Origin: Neisseria sp. KEM232
GTDB taxonomy: Bacteria > Pseudomonadota > Gammaproteobacteria > Burkholderiales > Neisseriaceae
NCBI RefSeq assembly: GCF_002237445.1
Contig: NZ_CP022527.1
Span: forward strand, 248,001 to 312,000
Length of the DNA stretch: 64,000 bases
Direction: 5' to 3'
The position numbers and the translations under genes were made by a program. The notes under the pieces were generated by a model that did not search any database, was not told the origin of the DNA, and saw only the letters and a list, made by a program, of their open reading frames with translations. Shown here piece by piece: positions 9,033 through 17,362 of this stretch (positions within the stretch are counted from its first letter, which is position 1; the number at the start of each line of letters is the position of its first letter).

Positions 9033-9800
9033 ATGGCACTGAGCAAACGCATCATCCCCTGCCTCGACGTCAAAGACGGCCGCGTCGTCAAAGGCGTCAA
9101 CTTCGTCGGCCTGCGCGACGCGGGCAACCCCGTCGACATCGCCAAACGCTACAACGACGAAGGCGCCGACGAAATCGCCTTCCTCGACATCACCGCCTCC
9201 TCCGACAACCGCGACACCTTCCTCCACGTCATCGAAGCCGTGGCCGAACAAGTCTTCATCCCCCTCACCGTCGGCGGCGGCGTGCGCAGCGTCGCCGACA
9301 TACGCCGCCTGCTCAACGCCGGCGCCGACAAAGTCAGCATCAACACCGCCGCCGTCACCAACCCCGGCCTGATTGACGAAGCCGCAGGCTTTTTCGGCTC
9401 GCAGGCCATCGTCGCCGCCCTCGATGCCAAAGCCGTCAACCCCGACAACAGCCGCTGGGAAATCTTCACCCACGGCGGCCGCACCCCCACCGGCCTCGAC
9501 GCCATCGAATGGGCGCGCGAAATGCAGCGGCGCGGCGCGGGCGAAATCCTGCTCACCAGCATGGACAGAGACGGCACCAAACAAGGCTTCAACCTGCCGC
9601 TCACCCGCTCCGTCAGCGAAGCCGTCGGCATCCCCGTCATCGCCTCAGGCGGCGTCGGCAGCATCGCCCACCTCGTCGAAGGCATCACCGAAGGCAAAGC
9701 CGACGCCGTCCTGGCCGCCAGCATCTTCCACTTCGGCGAAGCCACCGTCCGCGAAGCGAAAGAAGCCATGCGCGCGGCAGGTATCGAAGTTCGCCTGTAA
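9033..9800 (+). CDS. hisF: Imidazole glycerol phosphate synthase, cyclase subunit
   Basis: TIM-barrel partner of HisH; uses ammonia to split PRFAR into imidazoleglycerol phosphate and AICAR. The 255-aa product starts [21 protein letters not shown] with the catalytic Asp in CLDVKDG, then [19 protein letters not shown] and [15 protein letters not shown] with the second catalytic Asp. Length is typical. ATG 9033 has AAGGAAG 7 nt upstream. The intrinsic terminator 17 nt before the start means expression needs readthrough or a promoter inside the preceding gene. A DUS pair at 9842-9880 follows the stop. Confidence 0.97.
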   Translation: MALSKRIIPCLDVKDGRVVKGVNFVGLRDAGNPVDIAKRYNDEGADEIAFLDITASSDNRDTFLHVIEAVAEQVFIPLTVGGGVRSVADIRRLLNAGADKVSINTAAVTNPGLIDEAAGFFGSQAIVAALDAKAVNPDNSRWEIFTHGGRTPTGLDAIEWAREMQRRGAGEILLTSMDRDGTKQGFNLPLTRSVSEAVGIPVIASGGVGSIAHLVEGITEGKADAVLAASIFHFGEATVREAKEAMRAAGIEVRL

Positions 9801-9841
9801 AATCCCGCATACCGAGCGCTGTCAGACGGCCCCATCCATCA

Positions 9842-9880
9842 AGGCCGTCTGAAAGCGCTTTTTCCTTCTTCAGACGGCCT
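9842..9880 (+). terminator. DUS inverted pair after hisF
   Basis: Opposed AG-DUS at 9842-9854 and 9869-9880 form a hairpin 41 nt after the hisF stop; an extra reversed DUS-like site lies at about 9820. Confidence 0.6.
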
Positions 9881-9947
9881 CCCGTTTGGAGCGGCACGCA
9901 CCCTGTGGCAGAATGGCCATCCGCAAAACACACCCCAAGGAAAAAAC

Positions 9948-10487
9948 ATGATCCGCAAAACCGCCGCCTGCCTGGCCGCCGCCCTCCTTCTGGCCGCCTG
10001 CGATTCCGATGCCGACAAAATCGGCGACGCCAGCACCGTCTTCCGCATCCTCGGCAAAAACGACCGCATCGAAATCGAAGCCTTCGACGACGAAGACGTC
10101 AAAGGCGTCACCTGCTACCTCTCCTACGCCAAAAAAGGCGGCCTCAAAGAAGCCGTCAACCTCGAAGAAGACGCCAGCGACGCCTCCGTCTCCTGCGTGC
10201 AGACCGCCCCCGCCGTCGAATTTTCCGAACAGGCCGTGCTCAAACCCAGACAAATCTTCCGCCGCAGCGCCAGCTTCGCCTTCAAAAGCACGCAAATCAT
10301 GCGCTACTACGACCCCAAACGCAAAGCCTTCGCCTACATGGTATACAGCGACAAAATCATCCAAGGCTCGCCGAAAAACTCCCTCAGCGCCCTCTCCTGC
10401 TACGGCGCGGCCGCCGCCCCGCAGGCCGCCCCCGCAGGCCGCGAAACCGTCGGCGCCTGCATCATCCAACCCGCCCCGCAGCGCTGA
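9948..10487 (+). CDS. creA: CreA-family lipoprotein
   Basis: A 179-aa protein with a lipoprotein signal: basic start MIRKTAA, hydrophobic core, then lipobox LLAACDSD, so Cys is about residue 19. The mature part resembles the CreA family of uncharacterised periplasmic proteins (DASTVFRILGKNDRIEIEAFDDEDVKGVTCYLSYAKKGG, then SVSCVQT and the RSASFAFKSTQIMRYYD segment). E. coli CreA is about 157 aa; the extra length is an Ala/Pro-rich tail. Function is unknown in the family. The gene stands alone, with its own AAGGAAAAA ribosome site. The symbol is by family resemblance. Confidence 0.85.
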   Translation: MIRKTAACLAAALLLAACDSDADKIGDASTVFRILGKNDRIEIEAFDDEDVKGVTCYLSYAKKGGLKEAVNLEEDASDASVSCVQTAPAVEFSEQAVLKPRQIFRRSASFAFKSTQIMRYYDPKRKAFAYMVYSDKIIQGSPKNSLSALSCYGAAAAPQAAPAGRETVGACIIQPAPQR

Positions 10488-10500
10488 CCCTCCCGCTGCA

Positions 10501-10557
10501 AAAGGCCGTCTGAAAACAAAGCTCCAACCAAGTTAAAGCACCGTTTCAGACGGCCTC
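10501..10557 (+). terminator. DUS - core motif - inverted DUS after creA
   Basis: AG-DUS at 10501-10513 and inverse DUS at 10544-10556 enclose ACAAAGCTCCAACCAAGTT, one copy of the recurrent core motif. It could fold as a hairpin with the motif in the loop. Two further reversed DUS follow at about 10610 and 10662 in the 265-bp gap, which otherwise shows nothing coding. Confidence 0.6.
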
Positions 10558-10752
10558 AAAGCAAAGAAAACCCGCAAATCCGATTCACTGCAAACTGTGG
10601 CACACAGCGTTTCAGACGGCCTTAACAACGGTAAACCATACGGCTCTGCCGCACAACTGACTTTTCAGACGGTCTTCAAACAGCCGTCCAGGCCGGGAAT
10701 CGATGTCCGACCTACCGAACCCCGTTTCAGGCTGCCCAAAAAAGAAAAAAAC

Positions 10753-11085
10753 ATGCCCCGTTTCACCCAATCCGCCCTCACCGCCCCAGATACCCTCACC
10801 GTCAAAATCAGCCTGCGCCACCTGCGCAGCGCAGCCGCCTTTGCCGAGCGCATCGCCCAAGTCCTGTCCTTCCCCCGACCCTGTCCCAATGCCGACGCGC
10901 TGGACGACCTGATGCGCGATTTGGCATGGCAGTCTGAAAGCCGTATCCGCATCCGCTTTGAACACCTGCGCGAACTACACAACCAAACCCCCGCCCTCGC
11001 CCGCCAAATCGCCGACCATTTCGCCATATGGCGCGAATACCGGCAGCAGCCGCGCTGCGGCAAAACCGTCTCCATCCATTTTTAA
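10753..11085 (+). CDS. Barstar-family protein
   Basis: A 110-aa protein that fits the barstar (barnase inhibitor) fold: an N-terminal beta strand (LTVKISLRHLRSAAAFAERIAQVLSFP), the signature loop with NADALDDLMRDLAWQ corresponding to the NWDALWDxL motif of barstars, a strand IRIRFEHL, and a terminal helix. Family members bind and block secreted or toxin RNases. No barnase-like or other RNase gene is next to it. Start taken at ATG 10753; the frame is open to about 10597, but that extension is DUS-derived. The next gene starts 19 bp after the stop. Function as an inhibitor is inference from the fold. Confidence 0.7.
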   Translation: MPRFTQSALTAPDTLTVKISLRHLRSAAAFAERIAQVLSFPRPCPNADALDDLMRDLAWQSESRIRIRFEHLRELHNQTPALARQIADHFAIWREYRQQPRCGKTVSIHF

Positions 11086-11103
11086 CTTTAAAGCAGCCTG
11101 AAA

Positions 11104-11442
11104 ATGCCCATCCGCAAATTCACCCGCAACAGCGCAGACAGCGAACACTACGACTACTGCGCCCGCCACTGCTACCCCGTTATCATCCTCGCCAATCTCG
11201 ATGCCGAACACTGCACCCTGTTCTACGACATCACCGAGCGCGATTGCGACATCGCCACCGTCTCCGCCGCCGTGCGCCGAATCGCCGAAGCCTACGCCGA
11301 ACTCTACGACCTGCCCGCCCATATCCGCGAGCGCTTCGCCGACCAGACCTATTATTTCAATGTCCCCGTGCGCCGCGAACACGCCGAATACGCCGCCGAC
11401 GCGCTGTTTGACTATTTGCTGCGGCAGATTCGGGCAGCCTGA
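11104..11442 (+). CDS. Hypothetical protein following the barstar-like gene
   Basis: A 112-aa soluble protein of unknown family, alpha/beta in character, with several Cys/His residues near the N-terminus (HYDYCARHCYP, then EHCTLF and RDCD). No signal peptide or membrane segment. It starts 19 bp after the barstar-like stop, with a DUS-like AAGCAGCCTGAAA immediately before the ATG instead of a clear ribosome site. Its stop lies inside a second uptake-like site (GCA GCC TGA). The tight spacing suggests cotranscription with the barstar-like gene. It does not resemble known barnase-type RNases, so it should not be called the cognate toxin. Confidence 0.6.
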   Translation: MPIRKFTRNSADSEHYDYCARHCYPVIILANLDAEHCTLFYDITERDCDIATVSAAVRRIAEAYAELYDLPAHIRERFADQTYYFNVPVRREHAEYAADALFDYLLRQIRAA

Positions 11443-11482
11443 AAGCCGTCTGAAAACACTTTCAGGCTGCCTTTCAGACGGC
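11433..11482. repeat. Nested inverted repeat of two DUS dialects
   Basis: Left side: GGCAGCCTGAAAG (11433-11445) then GCCGTCTGAAA. Right side: CTTTCAGGCTGCC (11459-11471) then TTTCAGACGGC. The GGCAGCCTGAA form matches the Kingella-type uptake dialect; GCCGTCTGAA is the resident type. Both dialects occur in opposed orientation in 50 bp. Confidence 0.75.
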
Positions 11483-11593
11483 ATCCAAAGCAGCCTGCGG
11501 GCTACGCTTGCTCATGCAAAAATTACCTGCTCATACACACCCAGCGGAAAAAAGAGAGCCGCAAGAATTTCTTAATCAATTGAGGGACGATAA

Positions 11594-11722
11594 ATGATAA
11601 ACAAAGACGATTTAGTATTTTTTGAAGAAAATGGCTTTGAAGTTTGTTTGGAAAAAAAGAAATCAAAATTAACCATGCATGATATAGAAAGAGACGTTTT
11701 TTCTTGGGGCTGTACTAGATAA
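11594..11722 (+). pseudogene. Short AT-rich reading frame cut by an IS remnant
   Basis: Reads MINKDDLVFFEENGFEVCLE then a Lys-rich stretch, 42 codons, preceded by GAGGGACGA as a good ribosome site. Its last five codons (from GGGGC at 11706) lie in the end of an IS1016-type element, so the gene appears to have been truncated by insertion. It is much more AT-rich than the flanks, consistent with foreign origin. Family not recognised. Confidence 0.5.
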
Positions 11723-11934
11723 GCAGTCATGTCAGACTGCAAAAATGAAGATAACCCGTTGTAAACTAAAAAAGAGTATTCAAAAGAAACTGCTTCAGTT
11801 TTTTGTACTCGAAGTTACTGCCCGTTCAGCAGCTGATTTATTGGGCATCCACCCTAATTCGGCAGTGCTGTTTTACCGCAAGATTCGCGAAGTCATCAGC
11901 CATCATCTTTCACTCGGTTCGGTTCGGTTCGGTT
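11706..11934 (+). mobile_element. IS1016-type (IS1595 family) remnant
   Basis: GGGGCTGTACTAGATAA at 11706-11722 looks like the terminal inverted repeat of IS1016. A transposase frame starts at 11745 (MKITRCKLKKSIQKKL) and matches the N-terminus of IS1016 transposases as I remember them, through ARSAADLLGIHPNSAVLFYRKIREVISHHL. After about 57 codons homology stops at a run of four CGGTT repeats (11915-11934), and no DDE catalytic region or right end follows. It is a dead fragment. Confidence 0.7.
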
Positions 11935-12035
11935 GCCATAATTGCGTCCTAGTGTCGGGAAATTGTAAAAACAAGCGGCGGCTTCTAACACATCATTGTG
12001 CCAAGTACAAGAGATTCCATAAAAAGGCCGTCTGA
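11745..12035 (+). pseudogene. Truncated IS1016-type transposase
   Basis: The N-terminal ~57 residues carry the zinc-ribbon/HTH part of an IS1016-like transposase. The remaining ~39 codons are unrelated filler read through CGGTT repeats, and the frame ends in the DUS at 12026 (KKAV stop). An intact element would encode roughly 215 aa with a conserved ELDESYFGG catalytic segment, which is absent. Nonfunctional. Confidence 0.7.
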
Positions 12036-12068
12036 AAGCGTTGCGCTGTGCTTTCAGACGGCCTTTTT
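12021..12068 (-). terminator. DUS hairpin after mnmE
   Basis: AAAAAGGCCGTCTGAAAGC and its exact complement (12050-12068) give a 19-bp stem with T-runs on both strands, 9 nt beyond the mnmE stop. It should terminate minus-strand transcription. Confidence 0.8.
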
Positions 12069-12076
12069 GCCGCGTT

Positions 12077-13444
12077 TTATTTGCCGATGCAAAAGCGCGA
12101 GAAAATCACGCCGAGCAGGTCGTCGGCGGTGAATTCGCCGGTGATTTCGCTGCACGCGGCTTGTGCGAGGCGCAGGTGTTCGGCCATTAATTCAATCTGG
12201 CCGCTGCCGCACAGGGCGGCGTTGTCCAATTCGCTTTGCGCGGTTTCGAGGGCGTGGGTGTGGCGGCGGCGGGCGAGGAACAGGCCTTCGCTTTCGCCCT
12301 GCCAGCCGATTTGCTGCAACAGCGCCTGTTTGAGCAAATCAAGTCCCGCGCCGGTTTTGGCGGAAAGGGCAATCAGCGTGTCCGCGCCGCTCTCAAGCGT
12401 GAGGCCGTCTGAAAGACTCGGCGCGGTGCCTGCGAGGTCGATTTTGTTGTGCACTTCGATTTTTTTCAGATTCGGCGGCAGCGCGGCGAGGATGTCGCGC
12501 GTTTTTTGGTTCAAACCTTCGGCCGGGTCGATGAGAATCAGGGCGACATCGGCTTCGGCAAGGGCTTTGCCGCTGCGCTCGATGCCGATTTTTTCTACGG
12601 TGTCGTCGGTGTCGCGCAGGCCGGCGGTGTCGGTGATGTGTACGGGGATGCCGTCAAGGGTGATTTGTTCGCGCACGGTGTCGCGCGTGGTGCCGGCGAT
12701 GTCGGTAACGATGGCGATGTCGTCGCCCGCCAGTGCGTTGAGCAGGCTGGATTTGCCGACGTTCGGCGCGCCCACCAGCACCACGTTCATGCCCTCGCGC
12801 AACACCGCGCCCTGCTGCGCCTGCGCCAACACGGTTTTCAGACGGCCTTGCAAACCGGCCAGCCTGCCGCGTGCGTCGGCGGCTTCGAGAAAGTCGATGT
12901 CTTCTTCGGGAAAATCGAGCGTGGCTTCCACCAGCATCCGCAGCGTGATGAGTTCGTCCACCAGCGCGTGAATGTGTTGCGAAAACGCGCCTTTGAGCGA
13001 GCGCACGGCCATGCGGGCGGCGGACTGGCTGGACGCATCAATCAAATCGGCCACGCTTTCGGCCTGCGCCAAGTCGAGTTTGTTGTTGAGAAAGGCGCGT
13101 TTGGTAAATTCGCCCGGCTCTGCCAGCCGCGCGCCGAGTTCCAAACAGCGCGAGAGCAACATCTGCATGACAACCGGCCCGCCGTGACCTTGCAATTCGA
13201 TCACGTCTTCGCCGGTGAAGCTGGCGGGCGCGGCGAAATAGAGCATCAGGCCGCTGTCGATGGCGCGGTTTTCGGCATCGAGAAAATCGGTGTAAAGGGC
13301 AAGGCGCGGCTTGGGCGTTTTACCGCCGCTGATTTGCTGCGCCAGCGGCAGCAGGTTTTTGCCGGAAATGCGGATTACGCCCACGCCGCCGCGCCCGGGG
13401 GCGGTGGCGACGGCGGCGATGGTGGGGGATGGGGTGTGGGTCAT
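12077..13444 (-). CDS. mnmE: tRNA uridine-5-carboxymethylaminomethyl modification GTPase
   Basis: Works with MnmG to modify U34 of tRNAs that read codons ending in A/G. The 455-aa protein has the N-terminal formyl-tetrahydrofolate-binding domain (TIAAVATAPGRGGVGVIRISG, about residues 8-28), a helical middle domain, and an inserted G domain: G1 GAPNVGKSSLLN near residue 225, G2 TTRD, G3 DTAGLRD, G4 NKID. It ends FCIGK with the conserved Cys. Length is typical. Two DUS are in frame (GRLKT just before the G domain; LSDGL after NKID). Start ATG at 13444. A Correia-type element lies 60 bp upstream. Confidence 0.97.
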   Translation of the reverse strand: MTHTPSPTIAAVATAPGRGGVGVIRISGKNLLPLAQQISGGKTPKPRLALYTDFLDAENRAIDSGLMLYFAAPASFTGEDVIELQGHGGPVVMQMLLSRCLELGARLAEPGEFTKRAFLNNKLDLAQAESVADLIDASSQSAARMAVRSLKGAFSQHIHALVDELITLRMLVEATLDFPEEDIDFLEAADARGRLAGLQGRLKTVLAQAQQGAVLREGMNVVLVGAPNVGKSSLLNALAGDDIAIVTDIAGTTRDTVREQITLDGIPVHITDTAGLRDTDDTVEKIGIERSGKALAEADVALILIDPAEGLNQKTRDILAALPPNLKKIEVHNKIDLAGTAPSLSDGLTLESGADTLIALSAKTGAGLDLLKQALLQQIGWQGESEGLFLARRRHTHALETAQSELDNAALCGSGQIELMAEHLRLAQAACSEITGEFTADDLLGVIFSRFCIGK

Positions 13445-13503
13445 GCGGGGGCTTTCGTTTGGGGTTCAGACGGCCTTTTTTGGCGGGATGAGTCCGTCTG
13501 AAA

Positions 13504-13660
13504 TATAGTGAGTCAAAATAAAAAAGATACAAGGCAGCAAGCCGCAGACAGTACAGGTAGTACGGGGCAGGTTTACTTGGCATTTTTAATGCCTTAGCAA
13601 ACCGCCCTCTTCGAGCTAAGGCGCAGCAACGCCGTAGATTTTTTATTTTGGCTCACTATA
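13504..13660. repeat. Correia repeat-enclosed element (CREE/nemis type), full length
   Basis: A 157-bp element bounded by 22-bp inverted repeats that differ at one base: TATAGTGAGTCAAAATAAAA at the left and the complement of ATTTTGGCTCACTATA at the right. The interior carries sequences typical of Correia elements: AAGCCGCAGACAGTAC, AGTACGG, and GAGCTAAGGCGCAGCAACGC near the right end. The canonical neisserial ends read TATAGTGGATTAA, so these termini are a variant. A DUS abuts each side. Such elements often carry promoter or IHF activity; here it lies between dnaE and mnmE, both on the minus strand. Confidence 0.85.
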
Positions 13661-13701
13661 CGTTTTCAGACGGCCTGATGCTCACCGGCAGGGCTGCGGG
13701 T

Positions 13702-16700
13702 TTACCAGCCGACGGTAACGCCGTATTCGCCGAGCAGGTTTTGCAGGCGGTCGAACAGTTCGGCGCGGGCTTCGAGCTGCCATTGTTTTTGCAGGTCGAT
13801 TTCGCCCAGCGCGCCGTCGTTGCGGTAGCGCACGCGCAGGGGGATGCCGCCTGTGTCGCGGCGGTATTCGCCGAGCAGGGCGGCGAGGGCGGCGGCGTCG
13901 CTGCCGGGGCGCACGGTGAGGGTGAGGTTTCTGGCGTATTTTTCGCGTGCCATCTGCAAGGTCATGACCTGGTTGGCCATAATCCGCAGGCCGTCGCTGC
14001 CGCCGTAGTCGTCGCGGCTGACTTTGGATTCGATAATCAGCACTTGGTCGGCTTTGAGGTGGCCGGCGCAGTTTTCCAGCGTTTGGCCGCTGATGAGGAT
14101 TTCGACTTGGCCGCTTTGGTCTTCGAGGGTGGCGAAGGCGATTTTGCCGCGTTTGCCCATCATGGTGCGCACGGCGGTAACGAAGCCGGACAGCCGTACG
14201 CTCTCTTGCGGTTTCAGACGGCCTAGGCGCGTGGGGGCGATTTGGCGCACTTCTTCGGCGTAGGGGCCGAAGGGGTGGCCGGAGAGGTAGAAGCCGATGA
14301 CGGTTTTTTCTTCGGCGAGTTTCTCCGATTCGCTCCATGCGGGCGCGTCGGCAAGCTGCACCGGTTCGATGGCGTCTTCCATCATGTCAAACAGCCCGCC
14401 CTGATTGGCATTGGCGGCTTTTTGGTCGGCGTTGTTCATGGCAAGGTCGATGTTTGCCAAGAGCATGGCGCGGTTGGGTTCGATACTGTCGAACGCGCCG
14501 CCGCGTATCAGGGCTTCGAGGGTGCGGCGGTTCATGTGTTCTTTGCCGACACGCTCGCAGAAGTCCAACAGACCGGTAAACTTGCCGCCGCCTTGTCGCG
14601 CGGCGATGATGGATTCGACGGCGGCTTCGCCCGTGCCTTTAATCGCGCCGAGTGCGTAGCGGATTTTCATGTTCGGATACGGCGTGAAGCGGTAGTCGGA
14701 TTCGTTGATGTCGGGCGGCAGGAACTCGATGCCGTTGGCGCGGCAGTCGTCGTAGAAATGTTTGAGCTGGTCGGTGTTGTCCAATTCGGACGACATGGTG
14801 GCGGCCATAAACTCGGCCGGGTAGTGGGCTTTGAGCCAGGCCGTCTGATAGGAAATCAGGGCGTAGGCGGCGGCGTGGGATTTGTTGAAACCGTAGCCGG
14901 CGAATTTTTCCATGTAGTTGAAGATTTCGTCGGATTTTTCGCGCGAAATGCCCTGTTTGGCCGCGCCTTCGGCGAAGATTTCGCGGTGTTTCACCATTTC
15001 TTCGGGCTTTTTCTTACCCATCGCGCGGCGCAGCAAATCCGCGCCACCGAGCGAGTAGCCGCCGATAATCTGCGCCGCCTGCATCACTTGTTCCTGATAC
15101 ACCATGATGCCGTAGGTCGGCTCGAGAATCGAAGCCAGCAGCGGATGGATGTATTCGAATTTTTCGCCTTTCATGCGGGCGACGAAATCGGGAATGTTGT
15201 CCATCGGGCCGGGGCGGTAGAGCGATACGAAGGCAATCAGTTCTTCAAATTTGGTGGTGTGCGCCGTTTTCAGCATTTTTTTCATGCCGGTGGATTCAAA
15301 CTGGAATACGGCGGTGGTGTTGGCATCGCGGAAAATCTGATAGGCGGCCTGGTCGTCGAGCGCGATTTTGCCTACATCAACGATGTCGCCCGTGGTGTTT
15401 TTGATGTTTTCCTGCGCCATTTCGATGATGGTGAGGTTGCGTAAGCCCAAGAAGTCGAATTTCACCAAGCCCACGTCTTCCACGTCGCCTTTGTCGTACA
15501 TCGACACGGGCGAGGCAGATTCGTCGGCCTGATACACGGGGCTGTAATCGGAAATTTTGCCCGGCGCGATGAGCACGCCGCCCGCGTGCATGCCCAAGCC
15601 GCGCGTGAGGTCTTCGAGTTTTTTCGCCAGCGTGATGAGTTCGTCCGCCTCTTCGGCTTCGATAAGTTCCTGAATCTGCGGCTCGGCTTCCATCGCCTTG
15701 TCGAGGCTCAAAGGTTTGTTGGCTTCCAGCGGAATCAGCTTCGAGAGTTTGTCGCACAGGGTAAACGGCAGCTCCAACACGCGCCCCACGTCGCGGATTA
15801 CCGCCTTGGACGACATCGTGCCGAAGGTAACAATCTGGCTCACCGCTTCCGCGCCGTATTTGTCGCGCACATATTCGATCACGCGGCCGCGGTTGGACTG
15901 GCAGAAATCCACGTCGAAGTCGGGCATGGACACGCGTTCGGGGTTCAAAAAACGCTCAAACAGCAGCGCGTATTTCAGCGGGTCGAGGTCGGTAATCTTT
16001 AAGGAATAGGCCACCAGCGAACCCGCGCCCGAGCCGCGACCCGGCCCTACGGGGCAGCCGTGCGTTTTTGCCCAGTTGATAAAGTCTTGTACGATAAGGA
16101 AATAGCCGGGGAACTTCATCTGAATGATGATGTTCAGCTCAAAATCCAGCCGCGCCTGATATTCGGGCATTTTCGCCGCGCGTTCGGCCTCGTCGGGATA
16201 AAGCTGCGCCATGCGCTCCTGCAAACCTTCGTTGGAGAGCTTGACCAGATAATCGTCGAGCGACAGGCCGTCGGGCGTGGGAAACAGCGGCAGGAAGTTT
16301 TTGCCCAAAGTGATGTGCAGATTGCAGCGTTTGGCGATTTCCACCGAGTTTTCCAAGGCTTCGGGCAAATCGGCGAAACGCTCGATCATGGTTTCGGGCG
16401 GAAGGAAAAACTGGCCGGACGTAAACTCGCGCGGACGTTTTTTATCGGTGAGCACCCAGCCGCCGGCGATGCACACGCGCGCCTCGTGCGCGTTAAAGTC
16501 GCCCTCGCTCATAAACTGCGCCGGATGCGTCGCCACCACCGGCAGCCCCAATTCCTCCGCCAGCTTCACGCTGCCCGATACCGACGCTTCCCATTCCGGC
16601 CGTTCGGGCAGGCGTTGCAGCTCCAAATAAAACGCGTTCGGAAACCAAGCCGCGTATTTCAAGGCCGCCGCACGCGCCGCGTCTTCATGCCCGTTCATCA

Positions 16701-17133
16701 GGTTCGCGCCCACTTCGCCCAAATGCGCGCCCGAAAGGCAGATCAGGCCGCTGTTGTCGCCCTCGGAGAGCCATTCGGGATTTAGCTCGGCATGGTGCAG
16801 ATTGCGGTCTTTGCCGACATAGGCCGCCGTCAAAAGCTCGCTCAAGCGCAGATAACCGGCCTCGTTGCGGATAATCAGCATCGCGCGGAAAGGCTTGTCG
16901 GGCGACTCGGGGTTGCCGATCCACACGTCCGCCGCACCAATCGGCTTGATGCCCGCGCTGCGGCAGGCTTTGTAGAATTTCACCAAGCCAAACTCGTTCA
17001 TCAAATCGCTGATGCCCAGTGCAGGCAGGCCGTATTCCTGCGCCTTTTTAACCACTTCTTTGATACGCACCATGCCGTCGGTAATCGAAAACTCGGTGTG
17101 CAGGCGCAGGGGGATGTAGGCGGGCTGGTTCAT
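13702..17133 (-). CDS. dnaE: DNA polymerase III subunit alpha
   Basis: Replicative polymerase catalytic subunit. The 1143-aa product has the N-terminal PHP domain (IPLRLHTEFSITDGMVRIKEVV), the palm with catalytic aspartates in MPDFDVDFCQ near residue 402 (E. coli D401/D403), the GPGRGSGAGSLVAY finger motif just before it, the beta-clamp-binding and tandem HhH region, and a C-terminal OB fold (VRLSGFVTAVRTMMGKRGKIAF). Length matches DnaE1 (about 1140-1160). Start is ATG 17133 (MNQPAYIPL); the frame remains open far upstream through ftsX on the same strand, but only this start fits homologues. One DUS is in frame as GRLKPQESV. Confidence 0.97.
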   Translation of the reverse strand: MNQPAYIPLRLHTEFSITDGMVRIKEVVKKAQEYGLPALGISDLMNEFGLVKFYKACRSAGIKPIGAADVWIGNPESPDKPFRAMLIIRNEAGYLRLSELLTAAYVGKDRNLHHAELNPEWLSEGDNSGLICLSGAHLGEVGANLMNGHEDAARAAALKYAAWFPNAFYLELQRLPERPEWEASVSGSVKLAEELGLPVVATHPAQFMSEGDFNAHEARVCIAGGWVLTDKKRPREFTSGQFFLPPETMIERFADLPEALENSVEIAKRCNLHITLGKNFLPLFPTPDGLSLDDYLVKLSNEGLQERMAQLYPDEAERAAKMPEYQARLDFELNIIIQMKFPGYFLIVQDFINWAKTHGCPVGPGRGSGAGSLVAYSLKITDLDPLKYALLFERFLNPERVSMPDFDVDFCQSNRGRVIEYVRDKYGAEAVSQIVTFGTMSSKAVIRDVGRVLELPFTLCDKLSKLIPLEANKPLSLDKAMEAEPQIQELIEAEEADELITLAKKLEDLTRGLGMHAGGVLIAPGKISDYSPVYQADESASPVSMYDKGDVEDVGLVKFDFLGLRNLTIIEMAQENIKNTTGDIVDVGKIALDDQAAYQIFRDANTTAVFQFESTGMKKMLKTAHTTKFEELIAFVSLYRPGPMDNIPDFVARMKGEKFEYIHPLLASILEPTYGIMVYQEQVMQAAQIIGGYSLGGADLLRRAMGKKKPEEMVKHREIFAEGAAKQGISREKSDEIFNYMEKFAGYGFNKSHAAAYALISYQTAWLKAHYPAEFMAATMSSELDNTDQLKHFYDDCRANGIEFLPPDINESDYRFTPYPNMKIRYALGAIKGTGEAAVESIIAARQGGGKFTGLLDFCERVGKEHMNRRTLEALIRGGAFDSIEPNRAMLLANIDLAMNNADQKAANANQGGLFDMMEDAIEPVQLADAPAWSESEKLAEEKTVIGFYLSGHPFGPYAEEVRQIAPTRLGRLKPQESVRLSGFVTAVRTMMGKRGKIAFATLEDQSGQVEILISGQTLENCAGHLKADQVLIIESKVSRDDYGGSDGLRIMANQVMTLQMAREKYARNLTLTVRPGSDAAALAALLGEYRRDTGGIPLRVRYRNDGALGEIDLQKQWQLEARAELFDRLQNLLGEYGVTVGW

Positions 17134-17175
17134 GGCGGTTCGGCGGGGGAAACAAAGAAAGCGCGCATTATATAA

Positions 17176-17206
17176 CAGGCCGTCTGAAACGGTTTCAGAC
17201 GGCCTG
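17176..17206. repeat. DUS inverted pair, dnaE-ftsX gap (1 of 3)
   Basis: CAGGCCGTCTGAAAC and its complement with almost no loop. With the next two pairs, six DUS occupy less than 200 bp. Confidence 0.75.
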
Positions 17207-17222
17207 AGGGCAGGCAAATCAG

Positions 17223-17265
17223 GAGGCCGTCTGAAAACGGAGAGACGTTTGTTTTCAGACAGCCT
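17223..17265. repeat. DUS inverted pair, dnaE-ftsX gap (2 of 3)
   Basis: Left copy is exact; the right copy has one change (CAGACAGCC). Probably part of the ftsX terminator region on the minus strand. Confidence 0.65.
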
Positions 17266-17310
17266 CAAACCTATGCCGAACGTGTTTGGCGGATCGGCTG
17301 CAAAGGCAAA

Positions 17311-17362
17311 AAGGCCGTCTGAAAATGTTGTTCCAACGAAGTCGAAACTTTTCAGACGGCCT
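17311..17362 (-). terminator. DUS - core motif - inverted DUS after ftsX
   Basis: Opposed DUS enclose ATGTTGTTCCAACGAAGTC, a copy of the recurrent core motif. It lies 20 nt beyond the ftsX stop. Confidence 0.6.

Noticed and set aside
11745..12035. Functional transposase gene
   Set aside because: Only the N-terminal third matches; the catalytic region is absent.
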